Below are positions 54,006 to 61,956 of a DNA stretch of 64,000 nucleotides, in pieces. Numbering within the stretch: position 1 is the first letter of the stretch; each line of letters starts with the position of its first letter. The translations under genes and the position numbers were made by a program. This DNA comes from Pseudonocardiaceae bacterium (GTDB lineage Bacteria; Actinomycetota; Actinomycetes; Mycobacteriales; Pseudonocardiaceae), in the NCBI GenBank assembly GCA_009379815.1, contig WHSY01000008.1, positions 1 through 64,000 of the forward strand. Reading direction: 5' to 3'. The notes under the pieces were generated by a model. That model had not been told where the DNA came from and searched no databases. It saw only the letters and a list, made by a program, of their open reading frames with translations.

Positions 54006-55039
54006 CACACCGCGACCTGCGGATCACCGACACGACGCTGCGCGACGGCAGTCACGCGATGGCCCACCAGTTCACCGAGGAGCAGGTGCGGGCCACGGTG
54101 CACGCGCTCGACTCGGCCGGGGTCGAGGTCATCGAGGTCACCCACGGCGACGGGCTGGGCGGCTCGTCGTTCAACTACGGCTTCTCGCTGACCGACGAGA
54201 TCAAGCTCGTCGCCGCAGGCGTGGATGAAGCCGCCGAGGCGGAGATAGCGGTGCTGCTGCTGCCGGGGCTGGGCACGGTCACCGACCTGCGGCGCGCGCA
54301 TGAGGTGGGTGCCTCGGTGGCGCGGATCGCCACCCACTGCACCGAGGCCGACGTCTCCGTGCAGCACTTCGGCGCGGCCCGCGACATGGGCATGGAGACC
54401 GTCGGGTTCCTCATGATGGCGCACAAGGCCGATCCGGCGGAGCTGGCCCGGCAGGCCCGGATCATGGTCGACGCCGGCGCGCAGTGCGTCTACGTCGTCG
54501 ACTCGGCGGGGGCGCTGGTGCTCGACGACGCGCAGGCTCGCGTCGAGGCGATGCACCGCGAGATCGGTCACCAGGCCCAAGTCGGGTTCCACGGCCACCA
54601 GAACCTGTCCCTGGGTGTGGCGAACTCGGTGCTCGCCTACAACAACGGCGCTCGGCAGATCGACGGGGCGTTGTGCGCGCTGGGCGCCGGTGCCGGCAAC
54701 TCGCCCACCGAGGTGCTGGCCGCGACCTTCGAGCGGCTACACATCAGCACCGGCCTCGACGTGCAGGGCGTGCTCGCCGCCGCCGAGGACGTCGTCAAGC
54801 CCTACATCCCCCGCTGGCCGTCGATGGACCGCAACGCGATCGTGCAGGGCTACGCCGGGGTGTACTCCAGCTTCCTGCTGCATGCTGAGCGGGCGTCGCA
54901 GCGTTACGGCGTGCCCGCCTACGAGATCCTGCAGCGCGCCGGCGAGCTCGGTTACGTGGGCGGGCAGGAGGACATGCTCATCGACGTCGCGCTGCGCCTG
55001 GCCGAGGAGCGCGACCTGGCCTCGACGGGAGCACGCTGA
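54002..55039 (+). CDS. 4-hydroxy-2-oxovalerate aldolase
   Basis: 345 residues from a GTG overlapping the dehydrogenase stop. DRE-TIM metal-dependent aldolase: [18 protein letters not shown] (Arg, Asp), substrate-side [14 protein letters not shown], metal-binding HxH in [14 protein letters not shown] and [13 protein letters not shown]. Cleaves 4-hydroxy-2-oxovalerate (or the hexanoate homologue) to pyruvate and an aldehyde passed to the dehydrogenase. Product could be Bph/Mhp/Hsa-type; the natural acid chain length is not evident from sequence. Confidence 0.95.
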   Translation: MTHRDLRITDTTLRDGSHAMAHQFTEEQVRATVHALDSAGVEVIEVTHGDGLGGSSFNYGFSLTDEIKLVAAGVDEAAEAEIAVLLLPGLGTVTDLRRAHEVGASVARIATHCTEADVSVQHFGAARDMGMETVGFLMMAHKADPAELARQARIMVDAGAQCVYVVDSAGALVLDDAQARVEAMHREIGHQAQVGFHGHQNLSLGVANSVLAYNNGARQIDGALCALGAGAGNSPTEVLAATFERLHISTGLDVQGVLAAAEDVVKPYIPRWPSMDRNAIVQGYAGVYSSFLLHAERASQRYGVPAYEILQRAGELGYVGGQEDMLIDVALRLAEERDLASTGAR

Positions 55040-55236
55040 TGCCGCTGATCGAGGTGACCCTGGCCGAGGGGCGCACGCCCGAACAGCTGCGCGCGCTGAT
55101 CACGAAGGTGACCGAGGCGGTGGAGGACGCCGTCGCCGCCCCGAAGGAGACCATCCGGGTGGTGCTGCGTGAGGTGCCCACGACGCACTTCGCGGCGGGG
55201 GACGTCACGATCGCCGAGAAGCATGGGAAGAGCTGA
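55039..55236 (+). CDS. 4-oxalocrotonate tautomerase
   Basis: 65 residues; ATG overlaps the aldolase stop (TGATG). Pro after the initiator Met ([20 protein letters not shown]) is the catalytic base, and the conserved Arg occurs in IRVVLREVP. The length is that of the 62-residue hexameric 4-OT family. Together with the 2-hydroxymuconic semialdehyde dehydrogenase-like gene that follows, it implies the oxalocrotonate (dehydrogenative) branch of a meta-cleavage pathway. Confidence 0.93.
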   Translation: MPLIEVTLAEGRTPEQLRALITKVTEAVEDAVAAPKETIRVVLREVPTTHFAAGDVTIAEKHGKS

Positions 55237-55242
55237 GCGGGT

Positions 55243-56688
55243 ATGGCTGCGGGCATGGAGTTCGTGCCGCACGTCATCGACGGTGCGGAGGTCGCCTCCG
55301 CCGCCGGGGCGACGTTCGACTCGGTCGACCCGTGGACGCGGGCGCCGTGGGCGCAGGTCGCGCTCGGCGGTGCCGTGGAGGCGGGCCGGGCGGTGGCCGC
55401 CGCGCGGCGGGCCTTCGATGAAGGTCCCTGGCCGCGGATGGGTCACGGCGAGCGGGGTGCGCTGCTGCACCGGCTGGCCGACCTCATCGGTGAGCACGCC
55501 GAGGAGCTCGCGCTGGCCGACACCACCGACATGGGCAAGCCGATCAGCGACGCCCGCGGCAAGGACGTGCCGCGCGCCGCCCAGAACTTCCGGTTCTTCG
55601 CCGACCACGCGCGGCTGTCGGTCGCCGACGCGCTGCCGATGGACAGCGGCCACCACGCCTACACCCGGTACGAGCCGGCCGGGGTGGTCGCGGCGATCGC
55701 ACCGTGGAACTTCCCGCTGATGCTCGAGACCTGGAAGGTCGCCCCGGCACTGGCCTGGGGCAACACCGTGGTGCTCAAGCCCGCCGAGGACACCCCGGCC
55801 TCAGCGGCCGTGCTGGCGCGGCTCGCGGTGCAGGCCGGCTTCCCGCCCGGGGTGCTCAACGTCGTGCACGGCTACGGTCCCGACTCCGCGGGTGCGGCGC
55901 TGACCGGTGACCCGCGGGTGGACCGGATCACGTTCACCGGGGAGTCCGCCACCGGCCGGGCCATATCGGCCGCGGCGGCGGCCAACCTCACCCCGGTCAG
56001 CCTCGAGCTCGGCGGCAAGGGTGCCAACCTGGTCTTCGATGACGCCGATCTGGCCACCGCGGTCGACTGGTCGATCAAGGCGATCTTCACCAACGCCGGG
56101 CAGGTGTGTCTGGCAGGCAGCCGGCTCTACGTGCAGCGCGGCGTCTACGGCGAGTTCTGCGACCGGTTCGTGGCCGCCGCCGAGGCGATGACGCTGGGCG
56201 ACCCCAAGGACCCGGCCACCCAGGTCGGCCCGCTGGCTTCCGAGACGCATTACAAGAAGGTGCGCTCCTACCTCGAGGGCATCGAGGGCACGGTACTCAC
56301 CGGTGGGCTGGGCGAGGGCTGGGCGGTGCGGCCGACCGTCGTCGCCGACGCCCCGCCCGACGCCCGGATCTGCCGCGAGGAGGTCTTCGGCCCGTTGGTC
56401 ACGGTGGCCCCGTTCGGCACCGAGGAGCAGGGTGTGGCGCTGGCCAACGACACGCCGTACGGGCTCAACGCGATGCTGTTCACCGAGAACCTGTCCCGGG
56501 CGCACCGGGTCGCCGCGGCGTTGCGAGCGGGCACGGTGTGGGCGAACTGCTTCTTCATCCGCGACCTGCGTGCCCCGTTCGGCGGAGTCGGTGCCTCCGG
56601 CGTGGGCCGCGAGGGGGGCAACTTCAGCCGCGAGTTCTTCACCGAGCCCAAGGCCGTGGTGATGGCCATCGACGGCCAGTCCCGGTAA
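55243..56688 (+). CDS. 2-hydroxymuconic-semialdehyde dehydrogenase-type aldehyde dehydrogenase
   Basis: 481 residues from ATG 55243 (ATG 55255 is an alternative). Full ALDH fold: PWNFPLMLETWKVAPALAWG, KPAEDTPASAAVLARLAVQAG, GESATGR, catalytic Glu255 in LELGGKGANLVF and nucleophilic Cys289 in NAGQVCLAGSRLYV. Context with tautomerase and aldolase supports 2-hydroxymuconate-semialdehyde oxidation; alternative aliphatic or aromatic aldehydes are possible. It lies 6 bp after the tautomerase stop and closes the plus-strand operon. Confidence 0.92.
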   Translation: MAAGMEFVPHVIDGAEVASAAGATFDSVDPWTRAPWAQVALGGAVEAGRAVAAARRAFDEGPWPRMGHGERGALLHRLADLIGEHAEELALADTTDMGKPISDARGKDVPRAAQNFRFFADHARLSVADALPMDSGHHAYTRYEPAGVVAAIAPWNFPLMLETWKVAPALAWGNTVVLKPAEDTPASAAVLARLAVQAGFPPGVLNVVHGYGPDSAGAALTGDPRVDRITFTGESATGRAISAAAAANLTPVSLELGGKGANLVFDDADLATAVDWSIKAIFTNAGQVCLAGSRLYVQRGVYGEFCDRFVAAAEAMTLGDPKDPATQVGPLASETHYKKVRSYLEGIEGTVLTGGLGEGWAVRPTVVADAPPDARICREEVFGPLVTVAPFGTEEQGVALANDTPYGLNAMLFTENLSRAHRVAAALRAGTVWANCFFIRDLRAPFGGVGASGVGREGGNFSREFFTEPKAVVMAIDGQSR

Positions 56689-56774
56689 CGGGGCACCTCA
56701 GGGTCTTCCCTGATGCGCCGACGGGCACGCCACGGGTGGACTGCAACGTGACACCCGGATGGAGGAGGCAGCTG

Positions 56775-56942
56775 ATGGTGCGGGTGATCGGGATCATCGC
56801 GCTGATCTGGATCGGCTTGATGATACTGGGAGCGGTCTTCAAGGCCCTGTTCTGGGCGCTGCTCATCGGAGCCGTGCTGGTCGTGGGCTGGGCGGGCTAC
56901 GCGGCGCTGACGAGCAAGTCCGACCGGGACGCCATCCGGTAG
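56775..56942 (+). CDS. Small membrane protein (55 aa)
   Basis: ATG 56775 with GGAGGAGG about 7 nt upstream opens a 55-codon frame. It has two close hydrophobic stretches (about 5-22 and 28-46) and a short charged tail SKSDRDAIR. The strong ribosome site and clean frame make it likely real although it is short. No family recognised. It follows the ALDH operon at 86 bp and precedes the DUF1232 gene. Confidence 0.7.
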   Translation: MVRVIGIIALIWIGLMILGAVFKALFWALLIGAVLVVGWAGYAALTSKSDRDAIR

Positions 56943-56979
56943 CGGCCTGCCACTGTGGTTCCCGCGTAGCGTGTCGGAT

Positions 56980-57345
56980 ATGGCCAGGGTCGTGACGGGG
57001 CGGCGGTTCGGCGCGTTCCGGGCGCTCTGGCGAGCGGTCCGGCGGGGGCGCAGACCCGGCTCTCCGGCGCTGCGCGAGCGGGCCGCAGCGTTGCCTCGGC
57101 TGGTGCGTCGTGCCGTGCGGGGACGCTACCCAGGTCTCGGCGGGGGCAGGCTGGCGCTCTTCGCGTTGGGTCTCGTCTACCTCGTCTCGCCGGTCGATGT
57201 CGTGCCGGAGATCGCCCTCACGCTGCTGGGTCTGGGCGACGACGCGGTCGTGGCGCTGTGGCTGGCCGGCTCCTTCCTCGACGAGACGGATCGTTACCTG
57301 CAGTGGGAGCACACCGGGGGCGATTCCCGGCTCGAGGAGCCCTGA
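56980..57345 (+). CDS. DUF1232 protein (YkvA-like)
   Basis: 121 residues from ATG 56980 (GTG 56971 would add three). N-terminal region very basic; the DUF1232 signature LVYLVSPVDVVPEIALTLLG (with S-P-x-D-x-x-P) and the following GDDAVVALWLAGSFLDETDR are clear. YkvA-type proteins are small membrane-associated proteins of unknown function. The gene is convergent with the hydratase 20 bp downstream. Confidence 0.85.
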   Translation: MARVVTGRRFGAFRALWRAVRRGRRPGSPALRERAAALPRLVRRAVRGRYPGLGGGRLALFALGLVYLVSPVDVVPEIALTLLGLGDDAVVALWLAGSFLDETDRYLQWEHTGGDSRLEEP

Positions 57346-57365
57346 GCTCGGCAGCGCTGGCCGGA

Positions 57366-58124
57366 TCAGCGGGTGCGGCGCACCGACACCGGGGCCGAGC
57401 CCGCGAAGACGGCGCACACCTCGTCGCCCGGCTCCAGCGGCACCGCGGCGGTGAGCCCCCCGGTGATGACGAGCTGGCCGGGTTCGAGAGCGTGACCGCG
57501 CTGGGCCAGCCGCGCTGCCAGCCAGCCGACCCCCGCGGCCGGATGCCCGCCCGCGGCGGCACCGGTCGCCTCGCCACCGGGCTCGCCGTTGCGCTCGAGG
57601 CGCACCGCCAGCGCGTCGAGGCCATCGAGTGGCAGCTCGTCGCCGACGACCACGCCTGCCGCCGACGAGCCGTCCGCGGTGTTGTCCTCCAGTCGGAATC
57701 GGTAGCCGGTGAACACCGAGTCGACCACCTCCAGGCAGGCCAGCCCCGTTTCGCAGGCGTCGAGCACCTCCTCGACACCCGCGCTGCCAGCCAGCCGCCG
57801 GCGTAGCCGCAGCCCGATCTCGGGCTCGACCCGCGGCTGCAGCAAGCCGAGCGGGACCGCCCCGCCGTCGGGGATCAGCATGGCATCGGTGAGCGGGCCG
57901 CAGTTCGGCTCGGTGATGCCCATCTGGGCGCGCATCGCCGCCGAGGTGTAGCCCAGCTTCCACCCCACCATGCGCTGACCGGTCCGCAGCCGCTCGGCCG
58001 TCACGGCGTCCTGCACGCGGTAGGCCTGCTCCAGCGTCAGCGCGACCCGGTCGGTCAGCGGGTCGAGGGTGTGGCCGTTTCGGCGTGCCGCCAGCAGCGT
58101 CCGGGCGACGTGCTCCGGATTCAT
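57366..58124 (-). CDS. 2-keto-4-pentenoate hydratase (2-hydroxypenta-2,4-dienoate hydratase)
   Basis: 252 residues from ATG 58124. Fumarylacetoacetase-hydrolase fold of hydratases: MVGWKLGYTSAAMRAQMGI, metal Glu pair in RVEPEIGLRL, and GDELPLDGLDALAVRLERNG. Adds water to 2-hydroxypentadienoate to give 4-hydroxy-2-oxovalerate, which feeds the aldolase on the other strand. It is the last gene of the minus-strand cluster, 128 bp from the hydrolase. No ribosome site is obvious. Confidence 0.92.
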   Translation of the reverse strand: MNPEHVARTLLAARRNGHTLDPLTDRVALTLEQAYRVQDAVTAERLRTGQRMVGWKLGYTSAAMRAQMGITEPNCGPLTDAMLIPDGGAVPLGLLQPRVEPEIGLRLRRRLAGSAGVEEVLDACETGLACLEVVDSVFTGYRFRLEDNTADGSSAAGVVVGDELPLDGLDALAVRLERNGEPGGEATGAAAGGHPAAGVGWLAARLAQRGHALEPGQLVITGGLTAAVPLEPGDEVCAVFAGSAPVSVRRTR

Positions 58125-58252
58125 CGTGTGTTCAGTCCCGATTCCAACACCTTGACGGGTGTGACCGGCGCTCGGCGGATCGGCGCGGCAGGCTGCGGGC
58201 CGCGCTGATCCGCCGAGCTGATCCGTCGAACCGTCCGGCCGGTGCGCTGGAG

Positions 58253-59056
58253 CTAACTGCTGCTCTTCAGGAAGTCCAGAACGAGCGGACGGACCGCGTC
58301 GGGTTGCTCCCACTGCGGGACGTGACCGGCTCCCTCGATGATCTCGACACGGGAGTCGGCGATGCGGTCGGCGAACTCCTGCGCGTACACGGGTGAGATC
58401 AGGGCATCCTCCTTGCCCCACACGATGAGTGTCGGAGCGGTGATCCGGTGCATGCGCTTGCTCAAACCCTTGTCCGGGATCGGCCAGACGAACTTCCCGG
58501 TCGTGCCCATGGCCCAGACGGAGTCGGCCATCGCCACCGCGCGCTGCTGCGGATCGTCCGGCAGCGTGAGGAACTCCTGCACCTGTTTGGCTTCGAGATT
58601 GGCGAACAGTGTCGCGACCAGCTTGTCCTGCGGTAGCAACATGTACGGCGCGACGGGCACGTCTTCTCGCCACAGGCCGATCGGGTCGATGAGCACCAAC
58701 TTGGCGACCCGCTCGGGCCGGTGGGCCGCCAGCTCGCAGGCCACCATTCCGCCGAAGGAGCTCCCCACGACGTCGGCGGAAGGCAGCCCCAGCCCGTCCA
58801 GGATCTCGTCGTAGATCAGGATGAGGTCCCACAGGCTCTCGACGTCGTAGATCGAGTCACGGTTGGTCTCGCCGAGCCCCGGGTGATCAGGGGCGAAGAC
58901 CGTGTGGTGCTCGGCGAGTGCATCGAGGAAGTCGTCCCAGCGGGGCCCGCCCGCCGTGTGGAGGTAGACGACGGGCGAGCCGCTGCCCTTCACCTTCACC
59001 TTGGCTTCGAAATTGCAGTGACGTACCTGGATGGTCTCGACGGTAGGAGCACTCAT
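58253..59056 (-). CDS. Meta-cleavage-product-type alpha/beta hydrolase
   Basis: 267 residues. Oxyanion VVYLHTAGGPRW; nucleophile Ser in VVGSSFGGMVAC; acid Asp in VWGKEDALISP; catalytic His in GAGHVPQWEQP. Size and context (hydratase and aldolase genes nearby) fit the C-C bond hydrolases of the BphD/HsaD/MhpC group, which split 2-hydroxy-6-oxo-hexa-2,4-dienoates. It is separated by 14 bp from the upstream luciferase-like gene, so operonic. A carboxylesterase role cannot be excluded. Confidence 0.85.
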   Translation of the reverse strand: MSAPTVETIQVRHCNFEAKVKVKGSGSPVVYLHTAGGPRWDDFLDALAEHHTVFAPDHPGLGETNRDSIYDVESLWDLILIYDEILDGLGLPSADVVGSSFGGMVACELAAHRPERVAKLVLIDPIGLWREDVPVAPYMLLPQDKLVATLFANLEAKQVQEFLTLPDDPQQRAVAMADSVWAMGTTGKFVWPIPDKGLSKRMHRITAPTLIVWGKEDALISPVYAQEFADRIADSRVEIIEGAGHVPQWEQPDAVRPLVLDFLKSSS

Positions 59057-59070
59057 GTCGCTTCAACCTT

Positions 59071-60321
59071 TCAGGCCGCGCTGCGGACGGGGGTCTTGGC
59101 CAGCTGCTTCGGCCACCAGGGGTTGTCCCAGCCGTCCTCCTGCCAGATGTTCTGCAGGTGCGGCAGGACCTCACGACCGAACAGCTCGATGTTGTTCATC
59201 GCCAGCTCGTGCGGCATCGACCCGAACTGCAGGACCGGCATCAGGTGCCCGACGTTGAGCCGCCGCACCATGTGCTCGAGCTTCTCGCGGACGGTGGCGG
59301 GGCTGCCGATCACGACGAATCCCTCGTCGATCATGTCCCTGGCCTTCAAGGGTTTCAGGTCCACCGAGAAGTCGAGGTATTTCAGCATGCCCGAGCTGAA
59401 GAGGTTGATCAGGCTCTTGTAATCGCTGTATCCGGGGGTGGCGAGGTAGTGCAGCGGCAGATGCAGCGCCTTGTGGTAGAAGTGCTCGATGTGCGGCGCG
59501 AACAGTCGCTCCGCCTCCTCGTCGGTCTCGGCGACACCGACCAGCTGCAGGAATGACGCCCGGTACGGGTTGGCGTCCTTGTCCTTCGCGGCCGCTCGCT
59601 CCCAGAACCTGTCCATGACTCCCTCTGCTGACTCCCCGCCGAAGTAGCTCAGGAAGGCGTAGGGCAGGTCGCGGTCGTGGCAGTAGTCCCACGTCGAGGA
59701 GCTGGCCGCGCCCGGTATCAGCAGCGGGGGATGCGGATCCTGCACCGGCCTCGGCCACAGGTTGACCTTGGGCAGCTGGAAGTACTTCCCGTTCCAGGCG
59801 AAGAACTCCTCGGCCGTCCACGCCCTGAGCATGAGGTCGATGGCCTCACGCCAGCGCTCCCGCTGCTCGATGGGGGTGACACCGTAGCTGACGTTGGCGT
59901 CACATCCGAGACCCAGCGGCAACCCCGCCACCAGCCGACCGCCGCTGATGCAGTCGAGCACGGCGTATTCCTCGGCGATCCGGATGGGCGGGCTCGTGGA
60001 CGAGACCGTGGCGCCGAGCTGGACGAGTGCGACGTCGTCCAGGCCCTGATCGCGGGTCATCTTGGCCAGGATGGCGCCGAACAGGTTCGGGTTGCACATG
60101 AACCCGTAGGCGTTCTGATGGTGCTCGTTGGTGCCGAGCCCGTCGAAGCCCATCTTGGCCGCGAGCATGAGCTCGTCGAGCGACCAGTTGTAGTAGTCAC
60201 CGGCCTTCGAGCCGTCGCCCAGCTCCCACCAGGGTGCGTCCACCCAGGCGGAGTCGTACCTCTTGTCGAAGTCGTCGGGTAGGTCCCGATATGGCATGAA
60301 GTGGAACGAGGTCACCTTCAT
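59071..60321 (-). CDS. LLM-class flavin-dependent oxidoreductase
   Basis: 416 residues from ATG 60321 with GGAGGG about 7 nt upstream. Bacterial-luciferase-like (LLM) barrel: MKVTSFHFMPYRDLPDDFD, GFDGLGTNEHHQNAYGF, GGRLVAGLPLGLGCDANV, ANPYRASFLQLVGVAETDEE and the end GSPATVREKLEHMVRRL. Uses FMNH2 or F420. Often found in aromatic or heterocycle degradation clusters as a monooxygenase. It is in the operon with the Rieske oxygenase, where it may form or consume an oxygenated intermediate. Flavin reductase partner not seen. Confidence 0.88.
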   Translation of the reverse strand: MKVTSFHFMPYRDLPDDFDKRYDSAWVDAPWWELGDGSKAGDYYNWSLDELMLAAKMGFDGLGTNEHHQNAYGFMCNPNLFGAILAKMTRDQGLDDVALVQLGATVSSTSPPIRIAEEYAVLDCISGGRLVAGLPLGLGCDANVSYGVTPIEQRERWREAIDLMLRAWTAEEFFAWNGKYFQLPKVNLWPRPVQDPHPPLLIPGAASSSTWDYCHDRDLPYAFLSYFGGESAEGVMDRFWERAAAKDKDANPYRASFLQLVGVAETDEEAERLFAPHIEHFYHKALHLPLHYLATPGYSDYKSLINLFSSGMLKYLDFSVDLKPLKARDMIDEGFVVIGSPATVREKLEHMVRRLNVGHLMPVLQFGSMPHELAMNNIELFGREVLPHLQNIWQEDGWDNPWWPKQLAKTPVRSAA

Positions 60322-60350
60322 TGGTTCACCCTCCTCACCGGCACCGAGTC

Positions 60351-60575
60351 TCAGTGCTCGGGTTCGTGGCCGACCATCTGGGTCATGGGTGTGATGTCGC
60401 CGGTCCAGCGGCAGGCCGCGCACCAGGTGTGGAACACCCGGTTGGTGCCCTCCCAGAATTCCACGGCGATGCCCGTCCCCACCAGGTCGCAGCCGCAGCG
60501 CGGGCAGTACCGCGGGGCGTCGCGGCGGTGGTGCTCGGCGTCGGCCGCATACGCCGGGCGGCGGGCGGTGTTCAC
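60351..60575 (-). CDS. Small zinc-ribbon protein overlapping the Rieske gene
   Basis: 74 residues; GTG 60575 overlaps the Rieske stop by 4 bp (GTGA). Two cysteine pairs, CPRCGC and CAAC with an intervening HTW, look like a zinc ribbon; the tail is DITPMTQMVGHEPEH. It lies 29 bp upstream of the luciferase-like gene in the same direction. Easily missed because it is short. Role unknown: possibly a metallochaperone or a small ferredoxin-like partner. No full iron-sulphur ferredoxin pattern. Confidence 0.72.
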   Translation of the reverse strand: MNTARRPAYAADAEHHRRDAPRYCPRCGCDLVGTGIAVEFWEGTNRVFHTWCAACRWTGDITPMTQMVGHEPEH

Positions 60576-61828
60576 GACGCCGCCGCCTGCGGCTGCACAC
60601 GTGCGGCCGCGTCGATGTGCAGTCGCTTGAGCTCCTCGAGCTGCGGGCTGAAGCAGGTCGATCCCATGGACATGAAGTCCAGTGCGAACCCGGCGCCGGC
60701 GTGGAACTTGTTCTTCTCGCACGGCAGGTCGATGCGCTCGCGGGGTTCGCGGACGGTGCCCAGCGGGTCGCCGCCGTCGGCGACGATCTTCATCTGCTCC
60801 TTGAACATCCGGCGCAACATGGTCACGCCGATGTCGGAGCGCCCGAGGTGCTCGGTGGTGCGGTCCGGGATCGCGCCCTGGCTGACCCAGGTCATGATGT
60901 CCTGGCCCTCGACGTAGTTGGTGATGTGGTGGCCGTTGTCGTCGCGCCACGGGATCTCGTAGTCGGGCACCGTGGGCTGGTCGCCGAAGACGCCGCCGTC
61001 GGGGGCGTGCGTCGTGTAGAGCATGAACCGGGTGGTGGTGTCGTCGATCGGCACCCGGATCTGCATCTGCTCGATGCCGCCGCCGCCGACCCGCATGTTG
61101 TACGGGAACACCAGCGGGTGGCCGATCTTCCAGTCGTCGTCCTCCTCACTGGCGCCCTCCACCACGCGGCGCTTGATGATGCCCCACTCGAAGGCGGTGA
61201 AGCCGACCTTCTCGTGCTTCTTGCCGAACGAGGCGGGCGCGGTGAAGCCCTGGTGTCGGCCGATGAATTCGAAGTAGCGGCCGTGCAGCCACTCCACATG
61301 GTGCGGGTCGACCGCGTTCTCCATGATCTGCAGCCAGCTGCACGGCAGCTCGGCCCAGCCGACGTCGCGCACGCCGTCCATCACGTAGACGTCGAAGCGG
61401 GGCAGCTCGGGGACCGGAGCGGGACCGATGTATGCCCAGACCAGCCCGCCCATCTCCTGCGCCGCTCCGGCGTCGGCACGCACCCGGTCGCGGAAGTTGG
61501 TCTCGTCGCGCTCGGCGGGCTGGTCGAGGCAGGTCCCGGAGTGGTCGAACATCCAGCCGTGGTACGAGCAGCGCAGCCCGTCGGGCTCGACCACCCCGTA
61601 GGCCAGCGACGCCTTCCGGTGCGGGCAGGCCTCCGGCAGTATCCCGTAGCGCCCGTTCGGGGTCTTGAACAGTGCGAAGTTCTCGCCGAGCAGCCGGGTG
61701 CGCGTGACCGGGAAGTCCTCGAGCTCCCGGGTGAACGCCACCGGGTACCAGTACCGCCGCAGCAGCTCGCCCATCGGGGTGCCCGGCCCGACCCGGGTCA
61801 GCTCCTCGTTCATCTCCGCCGTGAGCAC
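60572..61828 (-). CDS. Rieske non-haem iron oxygenase, alpha-subunit type
   Basis: 418 residues from GTG 61828 (AAGGAGAG upstream, 9-nt spacing); an ATG at 61924 gives a longer, doubtful form. Rieske site C-x-H-x17-C-x2-H in ACPHRKASLAYG to RCSYHGWMF. The catalytic mononuclear iron site is in ENAVDPHHVEWLHGRY (D-x2-H-x4-H type), with a further Asp expected near the end. Monomer-like architecture (as in vanillate/phthalate-type ring hydroxylating or demethylating enzymes). No reductase gene in the window. It is preceded, 128 bp upstream on the same strand, by the PEP-enzyme gene. Confidence 0.92.
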   Translation of the reverse strand: MLTAEMNEELTRVGPGTPMGELLRRYWYPVAFTRELEDFPVTRTRLLGENFALFKTPNGRYGILPEACPHRKASLAYGVVEPDGLRCSYHGWMFDHSGTCLDQPAERDETNFRDRVRADAGAAQEMGGLVWAYIGPAPVPELPRFDVYVMDGVRDVGWAELPCSWLQIMENAVDPHHVEWLHGRYFEFIGRHQGFTAPASFGKKHEKVGFTAFEWGIIKRRVVEGASEEDDDWKIGHPLVFPYNMRVGGGGIEQMQIRVPIDDTTTRFMLYTTHAPDGGVFGDQPTVPDYEIPWRDDNGHHITNYVEGQDIMTWVSQGAIPDRTTEHLGRSDIGVTMLRRMFKEQMKIVADGGDPLGTVREPRERIDLPCEKNKFHAGAGFALDFMSMGSTCFSPQLEELKRLHIDAAARVQPQAAAS

Positions 61829-61879
61829 TTCTACGCTCTCCTTCGCGCCTGAGTCGGGTAACGAGGGCCCGGAGCCGCC

Positions 61880-61934
61880 ACAAGCCGACTCACGGTTGGT
61901 TCCGGGTCCTCGCCACCACGACAAGTCGGCTTAT
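61880..61934. promoter_or_regulatory. Candidate operator pair upstream of the Rieske operon
   Basis: ACAAGCCGACTC (61880-61891) and ACAAGTCGGCTT (61921-61932) share ACAAGYCGRCTY and are each quasi-palindromic (AAG-YCGR-CTY). As a pair they also form the inverted repeat AAGCCGACT / AGTCGGCTT (61882-61890 and 61924-61932). Centre spacing of about 41-42 bp is four helical turns. Lies in the 128-bp gap before the Rieske start. Confidence 0.45.
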
Positions 61935-61956
61935 GGTGGTGTGGGGGGACGGGGCC

